A stretch of 64,000 bases of DNA from positions 109,139,142-109,203,141 of the forward strand of contig CM049306.1 of the NCBI GenBank assembly GCA_026874595.1, read 5' to 3'. Position 1 is the stretch's first letter. Each line of letters opens with the position of its first letter. The notes under the pieces are model-generated. The model was given only the letters and a program-made list of their open reading frames with translations. It ran no database searches and was not told the DNA's origin. The DNA comes from Sipunculus nudus. Taxonomy: Eukaryota > Annelida > Sipuncula > Golfingiida > Sipunculidae. Position numbers and translations under genes: made by a program. Positions 47,761 to 59,745 of this stretch are shown in pieces.

Positions 47761-48607
47761 GCCAACAGCCTGGGGAGCATAGAGATGTGCACCGAATGAC
47801 CTACAGTCATCAAAGTGGACTGCTTGACAATGTATGGGAATACAACAAGAGCCTCCAAAAAATTCAATAACTAGCCTAATTTTGCAGCTTTTATTTTCAA
47901 ATTTCAGATTTTAACAGACTAAATCCTTATGTATACATGCTGTGAAAATTAAATCCACAGTACTTACAGGAAAAAAACGTGCCGTGGCCAAAGATGGGCA
48001 AAATTTAAGGTACCAATTTTATAATTTTGCCAATATTTAAACAAATTTACCAGATTTTGATCTAATTTTTGGTATACAATTTAATTTCGATTAATTAAAG
48101 TTGTATTACTGGAAAAAAGTCCCTACCTTTTACACTTTTGGTCTTAAGTGACCAAATATCTTCCTGATTTTTTTACAAAGTCCATTATGTTTGGGCCTAT
48201 AACTTTTTTAAATTATATAATACTGACTTAATATCTGGCATGTACATAGAAACTATATAGAGGAATATTTATGGTAAATATGAAGAAAACCAGATGAGTT
48301 GTTTTGATATAAGGCAGTCCTGAAGTGTGAAAATAGATTTCTAATAAAAAATTGAGGTTTTTCCTTAATATCTCGAAGGAACGAAGTCCTATTGACCCAA
48401 TTTTCGGCATTGTAGGAGATTTAAGGGACATCTAACTGTATGCCCAATTTCAGATTCGTAGGTCCAACGGTGTCGAAACGTGCCAGTCTTACGGACGGAC
48501 ATCCAGACGGACAGACAGACAGACGGACGGACGGCCGGACAGACGGACGGACGACGGACAATGGACCACGACTATAGCTCAGATGACTTATAGTCAGCTG
48601 AGCTAAA
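47761..48607. mobile_element. Dispersed repeat (CAATAACTAG family), most complete copy
   Basis: From GCCAACAGCCTGGGGAGCAT, then AACAAGAGCCTCC, TTCAATAACTAGCCTAATTT, to GACGGACGGACAATGG-type stretches (a GACG/GACA-rich run at 48490-48560) and the end TATAGCTCAGATGACTTATA, GTCAGCTGAGCTA. No coding capacity; a 67-aa frame in it is shared with the copy at 34.1 kb. Confidence 0.8.
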
Positions 48608-49405
48608 AAGCTGTCCAGGATGTAAACACATGCAAAATTTCAGATGGATAAGTTCTATCAATGCAGAGATATGAGTGTTTTTATCCCAAGGCAGATGAAC
48701 AGATGGACGCTGTGCAAAAATTGTTGCAGGTGGCCCCACCATTTTTAGTGTATGTTATAAAGCGTTCCAAGTGCTTCATTTGTGCAGAATCTTTTGCCTT
48801 ATAGGTCAAACGGTTCCCGAGATATGTGGGTTTATGTGTGGAAACAGACGCACAAATGGATGCTGGGCAGAGAGGAAAGGTCAGAGGTCAACCAAAAATG
48901 AGGGCGCAGCAGTTCACATGTGACCGATCATAATTCCGAATTTTAAAAAATTCTGCCCAGTGGTTATGGAGGAGTTCTCCAGAAACCTATGCGAGGATGG
49001 CGGCAGTGTAGGCATCTGACTGAAAACATAGTATCTGCAAAACTGGCGGATACAATGATTGTAGCTGGCACCACCAGTCTTATATACAACCAAGAGATAT
49101 ATAAATTTGCCCAATGTCAGACTGATATGTCAAACCCCTCCTGTGAAATAAGCAGGGACATACACTGTGCAAAAATTACTGTAGGTGGCGCCACCAGTCT
49201 TGTACACTATAAAGCTACCCGATATGTATAAACATGCCCAATTTCAGGCTGATGTATCAAATTCCTCTGTGGAAATAAGCAAGCGCATACACTGCAAAAG
49301 TCAATGTAGGTGGCACCACCTGTCTTGTAAAAAAGAATACCATCAAAGATGCATAGACAGGTCAAAATATCAGTCCAATACATCAAACTTCCCCAGAGTT
49401 TGATG
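48608..49405 (+). mobile_element. Tandem-core (pearl/HINE-like) element, truncated, plus extra GGTGGCGCCACC units
   Basis: The part to about 49057 matches the right half of the 52.2-kb copy, ending GAAAACATAGTATCTGCAAA, ACTGGCGGATACAATG. It continues with three about 130-bp units (CACCACCAGTCTT, GGTGGCGCCACCAGTCTTGT, GGTGGCACCACCTGTCTTGT), which share the box but not the rest. The left terminus is missing; the CAATAACTAG repeat directly abuts. Confidence 0.7.
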
Positions 49406-49429
49406 CACTGGGCTGACAAGGCTTAAGTG

Positions 49430-49720
49430 AGTAAGGCAGTTGCCCCCCAGTGACCTGTGACAAATTGCTGCCTCAGTGAGGCACTGAGTGAACTCTTGAC
49501 CTGCACCTGGCTAGACTGAGTGAACTTTTGACCTGTACCTGGCTGCACTGAGTGAACTCTTGATCTATTGCATAATTTGACACAGTTGGCAGCCTGCTAA
49601 AGCTATAAATAGATTCAGGCTGAACTTTGGTGCCAAATATGATGCAGTGAGCAGTCTTCCAAAGCTATACATAGAATGCAACTACTGCACTGAGTGAACT
49701 CTTGACCTCTACCTGGCTGC
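49430..49720. repeat. 32-bp short tandem repeat
   Basis: ACTGAGTGAAC at about 49483, 49515 and 49547, with GACCTGTACCTGGCTGCACT between; an isolated further copy near 49687. No gene. Confidence 0.7.
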
Positions 49721-51250
49721 ACTTCTTCCAATCCTGGCACTGTGCCAAAACTATTTATAGAGCTGACATCATATTGGCTAACGACCAACATCAAGGCAAT
49801 GGCAATCTGCCAATGGTAAACCAAGTGCTGCCATCTGTACACAAAAGTGGTCCCTACTTGAAATAACTTTGAAATGTATTTTCCCAATACAAAATGCTTT
49901 TCAGCTGACTTTTTATAAAAAAAAATCAGGAATATAATTATATAGAATTATTACGGATGCATACTGAATGCAAAATTAAAATACAGATATATCTCATTCA
50001 TGGCAAATTCTTGAATTAAGTTGAGTAGGGATACCAATAATTTATAATCCACGTACAGTTGTCTTTATATAGCCACAAAGAGCTGAATATCCATGATTGT
50101 AACATTGCCTGGTATGATGAATAACTTAAATCATAAATCTAAATTTTTTTAAAGCTTTTAAAAAAACTTTCTTGTCAATATTAACCAAAGATAACCTGAA
50201 ATCTAAATGTCTAGTGGCATGATGTAACAGATGCTGATAAACTGGTGCCAGGCTAGATGTAACAGCATAACACAGCTAACATATATGGTAAAATGACTCA
50301 ATTCAATCTCCATAATTCAGCAAAAAATCATTCATGTGGAACCATTAATGACAATTATTATAAGAATTATTGAAGTGATTATTCTTGTAAAATATTTAAC
50401 AAACTGGCTTCAGTGGCATCAGTCGTAAGAAAGGTTTCACAGGTTTATAACTCATATAGGAAGATACAGCATACTGGCTAAGTTCAGCTTCCCGTAACTC
50501 AGCCAAAAAGGACTGAACCAAAACCATTTGAACAAAATTGAATTATCAACATCTGAGGATAATTAATGTGTGACATTTAAGAATTTGGCCCAGTGGTTTT
50601 TGAGAAGAAGATCTTTGTAGCCACTGTGCTAAAATGGGCAGTTATGGCATATGACTAAATTCAGCTTTCCATAACTTAGCCTAAAGTCACTGAAAAGAGA
50701 CCATTTTAACAAACTTCAGAAAGCACTACCCTAGGATCATTTCTGTGCGATATTAAACATTTTGGCCATATGGTTTCAGAGAAGAAGTTTTTTGTAGCCC
50801 TCAGTGTGATACAGGCACTGATGACCCTGTACAAAAAAAGGCCAATGCAGGTGGCGCTACCAATACCTCAATTTCAGAAATGATCTATGTGACCAACTTT
50901 GGCATAATATTTGGTGATGATAGCTCCAGCCGTTTCTGAGATTTAAATTTTAATATGCTTTTTTGCACAGTTAACAAAGTTCAACCTCCTGTAACTCGGC
51001 CAAAAATATCCGAACTGGAACCATTCGAACAAACATATGAAAGATTGTTCCAGGGATCATTTCTGTGAAATATTGGACAATTTGGCTGGACAGTTTCGAT
51101 GAAGATTTTTAAAGCTTTTATAGCTTTTTCCCTATAAAATCTAAGAAAATGCAGTTAGAAAAAAATAAACAAAATCCCATATAATTTTTTGGATGACTGA
51201 TTATTTGCAAAAAAGTTGGTGATGCTAGCTCCTGCCATTTTTGAGATAGC
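49721..51250. other. First intron, diverged repeats
   Basis: Phrases such as TCAGCTTCCCGTAACTCAGC, GAGAAGAAGATC and GGTGGCGCTACCAATAC (near 50853) recur with those at 42.3-43.0 kb, so most of this is an old dispersed repeat. No coding signal. Confidence 0.5.
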
Positions 51251-51730
51251 TATGGTTAACATACAGACGACGCATGACGTACGGCGCACGACACGACAGA
51301 CGACGTCGCACCATCGCATAAGCTCACAGGTTCGCTAAAAATTGAGGTTTTTCCTAAATTTCTCAAAGGAACAAAGTCGCAAAGACCCAGTTTTCAGCTT
51401 GGGAGGAGATCTTGGGGACATTTAACATTATGCCAAATTTTGGATTCCTAGGTCTTACGGTTTCAGAACGTGCCACATCGATGGACGGACGGACAGACGG
51501 ATGGACGACAGAAAATGGACCACCACTATAGCTCAGATGACTTATAGTCAGCTGAGCTATAAAAACAAGCAAAATCCAATAGTTTTTTAGATGACTGATT
51601 TTTTTGCATAAAATTTGGTGATGATATAGCTCCTGGTTATTTTGAGATAGTATTGGTTGACAGATAATGGATGACGGCCGACACAACTCCATTACATAAG
51701 CTCACAGGTTCACTAAAAATACAGGAGGCC
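51251..51730. mobile_element. Repeat ends CATAAGCTCACAGGTTCRCT, two copies, and a CAGCTGAGCTA end
   Basis: CATAAGCTCACAGGTTCGCTAAAAA near 51316 and again CATAAGCTCACAGGTTCACTAAAAA near 51695, each preceded by a GACGACG/GACGG-rich stretch. Between them a partial CAATAACTAG-family end (GATGGACGGACGGACAG...TAGTCAGCTGAGCTA at about 51560). Confidence 0.6.
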
Positions 51731-52152
51731 CATCAGTCTTAAGGAAATGATGAAACGCTCCATGATCTATATGAATGCAAAGATCATGGCAATGACTGCA
51801 TTAATTATTCAGATACTGAAGCTTTTGTATCATAATTAAATTATTCTGGGGAATACTTTGAGCCCAAAGCTCAAAAATATAGGTCATAGTGACCTAATTT
51901 CAGGTTTCCAAAGAGATTTTTATGGACCTCAATGGATTTTCCTAGGTCCAGTTGTAACGACTGATGCCCTTTTAATGGATAGACGGACTGACAGATGAAC
52001 AGACAGACAACCGGCAAAGAATGATCGCTATAGCTCAGATGACCTTCAGCTAATAAGTAAATGTGGTACATCTAGTTTCAACCAAGTTCTTGGAAAAGTT
52101 CCAAAAATTGTGACATTACTTATGAACTTCAAGGTTAAATCATTGGAAACTA
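51731..52152. other. First intron, repeat debris
   Basis: Contains TCGCTATAGCTCAGATGACC near 52025, a decayed repeat end. Otherwise unrecognised. Confidence 0.5.
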
Positions 52153-53392
52153 GAATCCGGGTAGTCGACACGCGACTACGTGTATCCGCCAAGATCAGAG
52201 TGGGACAGGTGAAGTGAGGCATGAATTGAGTAACAAGGGGAAATAGAGCGAGGTGTGTTGCATATTAGCATGGATGTCTGCAGCCGAAATGTGTATGTAG
52301 GTTGTGCCACCTACCACAAAATCCAGAAAGCTATCAAAATTGTATGCAAATTATGCAAAAAGTCAAACCAGTGCTGACATATGAGTGATTTTATCCCACA
52401 GCACACAGAAGGACGCTGTGCAAAAATGGTTGCAAGTGGCGCAACCAGTTTTGCGTTTAATAAAGAGCTATGTGAGATCTATACACACGGAAAATTTTGG
52501 CCCAATCGGCCAAACAGTTCCCGAGATATGAGCTTGGATGTCTGCAGCGTAAATGTGAATGTACAGTTTTGCATATGATAAAGAGCTATGTAAGATCTAT
52601 ATACATGCAAAATTTTGGCCCAATGGGTCAAACAATTCCCAAGTTTTAAGCCTTGATATCTGCAGCGTAAACTTAAATGTAGGTGGCGTCACCTGCCACA
52701 AAATCCAGAAAGCTATCCAAGATGTATATACATGCAAAATTTTAGGCAGATAAGTCAAAGCAGTGCAGAGATATGAGTGATTTTATCACACAGTAGACAA
52801 AACAGACGGATGCTGTGCAGAAATGGTTGCATGTGGCAATCTGAGAAGAGCTATGTGAGATCTATACACATGCAAAATTTTGGCCCAATCGGTCACACAG
52901 TTCCCAAGATATGAGCTTGGATGTCTGTAGCGTAAATGTGAATGTAGGTGGCGCCACCTGTCATAAAATCAAGAAAGCTGTCAAGGATGTATACACATGC
53001 AAAATTTGGACAAGTCCAACCAATGCAGAGATACGAGTGATTTTATCCCAAGGCAGATGAACAGATGGACGCTGTGCAAAAATGGTTGCAGTTGGCGCCA
53101 CCATTTTTTATTTATGTTATAAAGGGCTACATTTGTGCAAAAAATTTTTCCGGATCAGTCAAACGGTTCCCGAGATATATGGGTTAATGTGTCAAAACAG
53201 ACACACAGATGGATGCACTGGAGAGAGGAAAGGTCAGAGGTCAAAACAAAATCTGGGCGCAGCAGTTCACATGTGACCCAAACATTATCCTGGGTTTCGA
53301 AAAATTCTGCCCAGCGGTTACAGAGGAGTTCTACAGACACCGCCGCGGCGGCATCCGACTGAAACACTGTTTTGGTGGATACAATTAGTATA
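52153..53392 (+). mobile_element. Tandem-core (pearl/HINE-like) element
   Basis: Starts GGGTAGTCGACACGCGACTA, CGTGTATCCGCCAAGATCAG; the first part folds as a hairpin (GTAGTCG against CGACTAC). Ends CCGACTGAAACACTGTTTTG, GTGGATACAATTAG. The core contains AGGTGGCGTCACC, AGGTGGCGCCACC and TTGGCGCCACC boxes with the usual ATGCAAAATTTTGGCCCAAT and CCGAGATATGAGCTTGGATG phrases. No coding capacity. Confidence 0.82.
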
Positions 53393-54650
53393 TCTGTGAA
53401 CCCTATATGCTTTTAAGTATTGGTCAAACTTTCTATGCCAAACCTTCCATCTTTCAGAAACATTGGACCTGATATTAGGGGAATAAATCTGTAGATTTGG
53501 AGTTCACAAGGTCCGGGGTAAAATTCCACATCTTTAGAAAAGTTTTTAATGCATTTAATGCCAAACTTTTCACCCTACACATTCCAGTTGTCACATACTG
53601 TATGTTTACCTTCCAACAAGGGAAGAACACTATTTATTTTGAAGTCACAGGGTCAGAGGTAAAGGGACTCGTCTTTAACAAACTTCTTAACTAGTACATC
53701 TGAAGCCACAAAGTAGCCTGGTGACCTCTGACCACAGAAGGATCATTAAATATGTGTGGATTTTGCTATTAATTGAACTCAGGGAATCAAACCCTGATAA
53801 TCTGTTGGTACAAAGTTTTGTGAAAATCCATAACCAGTAAGTTAACACAGAGACACTAGATGTTTACGGACAGACTGTTGGTATACCATAATAAATATCG
53901 AGTCATCAGAGGCAAGCGTAATAAAGGGGGGAAACTAACTTGCCCGTCTTTCCCTGATTTCCAGGATGGCTGGGAACAGTGAATATAGTGTATAATCTGC
54001 AATTGTAAATTTCTGATTTTTTTATGATCCAGTTTATGGTAGATCTTGTTTTACATCAGCCACCTGGCTTTCCTGGAACTGTTTTGGAGTAATGATTTTT
54101 TATACTGGCCATTCAGCTCATAATCATCAATAAAGTTGTAGAATCATTAGTGTTTGGAGGTATGGGAGGATAAAAAATGGACTCAAGGTATTATAAGATG
54201 TTCTCTGGTGTCAATTCGCCTTAATGACAAAGAAATATATGAAATTGGTTAAGTTAAACTGGGGGGGGGGATTGTAAACACTACATGTCTACAAATTAAT
54301 TGCTATGTTTTAATTGGAACTTTCACACAAGTCACTGTTTTGGCATTACCATGTCGCTTTTAGCAATATAATTCTGCTATTTATTAATGTAGGACTTCTT
54401 AACCTTACTCCATGTACTCATCAAGCTCTACAGGCAAATCAAAACATTTCTAGTCAACCTCAGGGTACTACTGCTTAACAAAGCTCCAAAGGGACAATTT
54501 ACTGGCTGGAAGTTCAATTTTTCACTTTCAGAAAATGTTATCTAGGGATTCCCAAGTCATTGTTTGTACACAAGCACATATTCTAACATGATTTAATAAC
54601 TGTGTTGCATATAACTTAACCCTGTTCACACAGATGCTATGTACATAATA
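53393..54650. other. First intron, with a fragment shared with 38.8-39.1 kb
   Basis: 53695-53905 is a diverged copy of the repeat at 38.84-39.06 kb (CACAAAGTAGCCTGGTGACC, TGGATTTTGC, AAAATCCATAACC, GGACAGACTG). The rest is AT-rich. Confidence 0.55.
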
Positions 54651-54656
54651 AGTTAC

Positions 54657-54701
54657 CTGTACTGGATGCAGGCAGACTGCCTCGTGCTCCATACAGTCCA
54701 T
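54657..54701 (-). CDS. Candidate alternative first coding exon C (tentative)
   Basis: ATG-started minus-strand segment MDCMEHEAVCLHPVQ ending in CAG/GTAACT, phase 0. It could splice to ILDCSS at 41679. A TTATATA lies about 240 nt upstream. Short open stretches with a donor occur by chance, so this is weak. Confidence 0.15.
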
Positions 54702-55835
54702 TCACCCTGACTTGACACAGATATCTGATTTCAGCCAAGTTGTGCTGCCCTGATTTCAGAGCTGTTAACCCCAGGGGGGAGCTTAATGACCTGTCCTGTC
54801 TGACCCCTCATGCCTAACACACCATCCAATCATCAAATGTATCCACTCAAAGCCATAACCGAATCCACCTGTTTTTCTTAGTGTTAAATGTCGGTCTGCA
54901 TTTAAATACAGTTTTACACCCCTCAGTCAGTATATAATCTCCCACTCTCAGCTGATAACAATGGTTTGGTTTCTCTACAGGTTGTACATTTATTTTACAC
55001 CTCCCTCTGGTTCTGGGTGGATTTGGGTAATCTCTGCAAAGCCGCTGGTGTCAACTCAAGCAATGGGGACCATCTCAAAAATATTTCACCTGAATTTATG
55101 GTATGCCTATCTAAAGAATAATATTGGTATACACAGGAAATGAAAGCTTTAGATGGTCCCTTTATAAAGAAGACTTTCCAGGCCTGCACAGACACTGTTC
55201 ATCAGTCCTATATCTAGTTACATCATACCTATGTGACTGGTAACTGATCACTGAAAACTCTGTACTGTCCACTGTCAACACCACAGAATGAATGGAGCAA
55301 ATTACACCAAGAGAAACCTGAACTTTCTGGCGAAATCAGACAAGAGGACCCATAAAGTGAATGTTTCTTTCAGCTGAATAGTCACCATACAATCTCCCAT
55401 TCTCCTCATCACTGCAACACAGTAAGAAAAAAGATGCTGCTTGGTAAAATTTGAAGAGAACAGAAAAGCAAATGTTCTGCACCACTGCATCACAGTCAAT
55501 CATAAAGAAAGGATTTTTTTCTTTCACTATTTCCTTAGTTTGAATTAACAGGAGATAAAACAATTTTTTTTTAAATAGCCATATTTTTTTTAAATTGCTG
55601 AGGTATGAAGTAAATTACAAAGTTATTTAAATCTGCATGCATTGACACCAAATCAGCAGAGGGGAGGTCATTAAATTCAACAACTTCCAATTATGTAATC
55701 TTTTCAAGGGCTTCCTTTGTCTCAGTTACGACAACTTTAACCAGAATGAGTCGATTTTTGCATAAAAAACACAGCTCTTCCCCATCCCCCTGTGGGCCTT
55801 CTATCACCTAATTTAAGGGGGGGGGGGGGGAAATA
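54702..55835. other. First intron, nothing recognised
   Basis: AT-rich; no repeat shared with other parts of the window was noticed. Confidence 0.5.
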
Positions 55836-56275
55836 TGGACTACTTCAAAACTTTGGGGTTCACAAAATCCTAGATTTTGGCTGATTGGACCTTGAAGATT
55901 AAGATAAAGGTCACCAGTTTTCTAAAACAATTTTACTTTGGAAGAAACAATGAACATATCAAATACACAAAAAAATATTGAGTGGTTCAAAAAAACTTAA
56001 ATTTTGGCTGATTTGACCTTTAAGATGAAGGTCAAGGTCACTGGGTTCTGATCACTGGATTCTGGTAGAAACAATTCACATATCAAATCTCAAATATATT
56101 GTGTGATTTAAAAATTATAGCGTTCAAAAAATATTTCTACTTTGACTGATTTGACCTTGAAGATGATGGACAAGGTCACCAGTTTTCCATCCTTTTTGAG
56201 AATTTGGTCAAAACAACTTGTGAATCAAATTTAAGGAAAGAACATACAGTGCTTCAAAAGTTACCATATTCACAA
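55836..56275. repeat. Degenerate repeat with GACCTTGAAG and AAGGTCAAGGTCA
   Basis: Three to four units with ACTTCAAAACTTTGGGGTTC, TTGGCTGATTTGACCTT, AAGGTCAAGGTCACTGG and CACCAGTTTTC, the same family as 7.02-7.66 kb. It begins after a run of about 13 G near 55820. Confidence 0.7.
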
Positions 56276-56881
56276 GAAATGGTAAAAACCTTTGGCATTA
56301 ATTTCACTGATAATATCATGCTGTGTAAATGTGCACGTGTAAATGAAATGTGATGTATTCTTCCTTTGATGCTGGACATTTATTTGTATTTTGACACTGA
56401 AAGCTTTGAGTGTCCTCCTCTTACAGACGAAAGTACAATCTAACTGCATAAACATGGATAATTTACACTGAAGTGATGATTGTTAAATTTCTCATGTTAG
56501 CTTATCACATTTATTTTGGATCTTCCTGTCATCAAAGCCATAAAAACTGACCCATGTTGAGCTGATCTTATCACTTTGATCCTGTCTTAAATAATACTTA
56601 CTAATACTTCCTACCACTGACATATAAAATTAAATACTGAACATTAAATAACATCAGTCACTGACAACAATTTTTATTTCCTCCCAATCTAGGATTTGCT
56701 ACTGCTGAGCTGTTATGAGAAATGTTGACTCTTACATTACTTGTGATTGTAGTTCCAACTAGTTAGGATACATTTTTATATTTTGAATTTTTTAACATAC
56801 AATTACTTGCACCAATAATACTAATATAATTATATAAGAATTTAGCCCGTATTCTCTAAAATATTAGTAACATGTAAGAAA
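56276..56881. other. First intron, nothing recognised
   Basis: AT-rich, no features. Confidence 0.5.
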
Positions 56882-56887
56882 ACTAAC

Positions 56888-56938
56888 CTGTTCAATTTCT
56901 TCAAACCCATCAAACCCTTGTGAAGAAGGGAAGGACAT
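56888..56938 (-). CDS. Best candidate first coding exon of the TATDN2-like gene (A)
   Basis: Minus-strand ATG in good context (AGTAACATGT) followed by MSFPSSQGFDGFEEIEQ and a CAG/GTTAGT donor, phase 0, which fits the acceptor at 41679 exactly. The upstream TATA and CCAAT boxes are correctly spaced. Acidic, soluble-looking residues. If used, the protein would have 2,022 residues. The 15.2-kb intron is large but this genome is repeat-rich. No homology supports it; only transcript data could confirm. Confidence 0.4.
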
Positions 56939-56966
56939 GTTACTCTTCCTCAAGCGAACTACAGCT

Positions 56967-57002
56967 ATTACCACAAACTACAGCTATTACCAGCTTATGA
57001 TA
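56967..57002. repeat. Short direct repeat in the putative 5' UTR
   Basis: AACTACAGCTATTACCA occurs twice, 19 bp apart, between the putative start site and the ATG of candidate exon A. Confidence 0.6.
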
Positions 57003-57055
57003 TGAACTTGATTGAAGTCACTTTAGGTCTGACTTACCTGTCACACTGATGCCCC

Positions 57056-57115
57056 ATTATATATAGATGGGGTATTACAATTCTTCCAATCACACCACCC
57101 CACAATACTGGCCAA
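57056..57115 (-). promoter_or_regulatory. Candidate promoter: TATA box with two inverted CCAAT boxes
   Basis: In the minus direction: GATTGGCCAG, then GTGATTGGAAG, then CTATATATAATGGGG. The TATA (about 57056-57066) would place a start near 57030, about 95 nt upstream of the ATG at 56938. A strong donor-like ACAG/GTAAGT at 57032-57038 would fall at the start site and is probably not used. Confidence 0.4.
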
Positions 57116-57119
57116 TCAA

Positions 57120-59200
57120 TATATACCTCTGGCTGCACAACTACTCATTACCTAATGTTTATCTAACAAGCAGGTAACAGGCATGTCTCCTGGCAAGAGA
57201 GTGTGGCCAAGCTGAACAACAGATGTCTGGTGTTAGCCTCCCTATGTTACTGGGAGGCAGGGATACCCCACCCAGAAACTTATGCATTCATAAACAACAG
57301 CCAAAGATATAATGATAACTTAAATCAAGACCATACAAAAACCTTAATGTATATATCATATAAATACATTTATGCAAACTTTCTCAAAGACTTTTCATCA
57401 CATGGCATAAGTGAATGCTTAAAACAATCACATGAATGGGAGCTGTTAGAAAAATGTCTCATATATTCTGATAGAGGTAAAAATGACAACTTGCAAATTT
57501 AATTCTTGCCATTTTGATCTCTGTCAGAACAGGATGTATTTTACCTTCTGGTACTTGTCACATGGATATATCAAATCTTATTCCTTAAACATATTCCTAG
57601 GTAAACTAAACAAATTTATTTGGAAATGAGGAGATGCATTTCATAAAATCTTATGACAATGATAATGAACATTTTAAGTTTTCAAAATTATGACAAAGGT
57701 CTATGAAACTGGTCTGTAATGTGCAGAATAAGTTTGCAGTACTGCCCAAGCCAGTGCACATTTTCAGTAAGAAGTCAAGGTAGGGATATGGTCAGTCTAT
57801 ACCTAAAATTTCTTGTGAAAACCTTTACAACAGAGTGTTGCAGACCTTCTGAATTGAAAAAGGAATGGATAAAATATGGATAGGACAAAAATGGCAGAGG
57901 TAAAATTGAAAGTATAAAAAAGACAACACTGCACTAATGAAATTAGCAAGGTAAAAATTATAGGTAGAATATCAAAGATTAAAACAAAACAGGTTATATT
58001 TTTATTTCAGGTGTATTGAACTGTCAATTTTTCTCATACTCAGTACTACAATGTTATTTCTGTTGCCAAATACAAACTAATTCCAACCGAACATACTGTC
58101 AAAACTCATATATACACCTGTCTAAAATACTATATATTTTATATATGTAATTATTTATGAGTACCTTGATGAATACAGAAGATTAAATACAAATAGCTAG
58201 TTGAGATAAATACATATATGTCAATATGACTTAATAGAAAATCTTAAACTGACTGGTTGTTTGTTTCACAGTAAATACTGTCAGGCAAAGCTAATTAATT
58301 CTGTCATGTATGCAGGTTATGTTATGGAAGGTTTCAGGCAGGAGGGGTCCTGGGGGGTTTATGGGAGCTGGTAATGAGTACTTTTCCACTCTCCTGTATC
58401 TCTTTTATGTACTGTCTCAGAATTACTTGAAATGTCAATTTATCTGCTGCAATTTTTACCTAGGAATGTAAAAGCCCCCTCCCCTTCCTAAAATTGTGTT
58501 CTCATAACTAATAATATGATCAAACTCAGGCTGTTTGCTCTGAGGGTGTCACAATGTTCACATCCCAGGAAAGAAATATGAAAACTGCATAATGCTGTCA
58601 TCGGCCGATACCGCTGCTGGCATGACTGAAAAATTATATATTTTGTTCACATCTTTACCAGCATTAACCTACATATGCTGTAAAAGTTCCCAACCAATCC
58701 TTTAGATACAGACACATGTTAGAAAAGACCAAGAAACAAGCTTAACACTAAAAAATATGTGTGCTGTTGGGGTGACTTTGGTGGAGACAGGATTTAATTA
58801 GTACCTGACCCACATTTCGCACAAAACTTCAAAAGATAATACCTGGACCTTGTAAAACCTGTTTGAGACCAGTACAGGCAACACGTCAGTAGCTCTGGTG
58901 ATCTTAAGAGGAAAATGACATGGACTTCTGCAGTTTCTGGATCTGAATATGACAATTTACTGGCAATTTGTCTCCCTTCTTGAAATTTCATTTTGTGATT
59001 AGGAAACGACATGCAAGACGTCTTTCTGGGCGTCTGACTGAACAGAACTGATTAATTTATAAATCAATTGTAAAACTAAGAGAAAAGGCGATTACTTTAA
59101 CGACATTTACTTATCAATGAGTACCTGATGAGTTCATCCTTATGGAAAATGACAAGAAACAAGACTTCAGCTTTTTTTCTTGAAGTTTTGTCTGTGCTGG
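57120..59200. other. Unannotated AT-rich sequence
   Basis: No repeat family or gene recognised. Minus-strand frame 58794-59012 and plus-strand frame 57203-57502 have no family features. Confidence 0.5.
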
Positions 59201-59482
59201 TGGTTGCAGCTGTCAGTGTCACTGTGTCAGTGTCAAGACCAGAGGACGAGTTGACGGGGTGAAGGTCCAAAACTGATCGAGAATTATGCTCTCAAACCTC
59301 ATGATAAAACGACAGAGTGGTATTATAGGAGCAAATGGACCGTATTCGACCATTTTCCAAAATTCTGTCTGATTTACTTACCTTACAGACGTATAATAGG
59401 TATATAATTGATGACGAGGGTATGGCGGGCCTTCCCTGCCCCGCGGAGTCTTCGCAAATGGGAGCCAACTTTGGGACTACTA

Positions 59483-59523
59483 GCGCCACCTATCACCTTT
59501 CTCAACGCTGCACCAGGTGGCGC
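59483..59523. promoter_or_regulatory. Two AGGTGGCGC boxes in opposite orientation
   Basis: GCGCCACCT at 59483-59491 and AGGTGGCGC at 59515-59523, 23 bp apart. They match half of the palindrome in the tandem arrays and the core of CTCF-type sites, but here stand outside any array. Confidence 0.4.
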
Positions 59524-59745
59524 AACGGTTACTATATGTGCTTGAGGTTGGTCCTGGCCTGGCTGCAGGGAACAACAAAACGTCTGATACAGTTCTTGGG
59601 CCTAAACACATAATAAGGACATATGCCACCTATCCTATATCAGTTTAGCCTTTTGTAGCATTTGCTGGAGTATTACATGTCTACTACCTTTTCATTTTTC
59701 GGTGTTTTTAATATGATGTTTTTAATAAAATTTTAGATTTATGCG

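Noticed and set aside
57032-57038. ACAG/GTAAGT as the donor of an upstream 5' UTR exon
   Set aside because: It falls where the TATA box would place the transcription start, and no good acceptor lies between it and the ATG at 56938. Kept only as a note.
58794-59012. 72-aa minus-strand frame starting MSFPNHKMKF, possibly a first exon
   Set aside because: The only donor-like sequence (CAG/GTATTA) leaves the wrong phase for the acceptor at 41679, and nothing resembles a known protein.
59335-59613. 92-aa plus-strand frame in the CpG-richer zone
   Set aside because: No family resemblance, composition not protein-like, and no convincing donor or start context. Left as non-coding.
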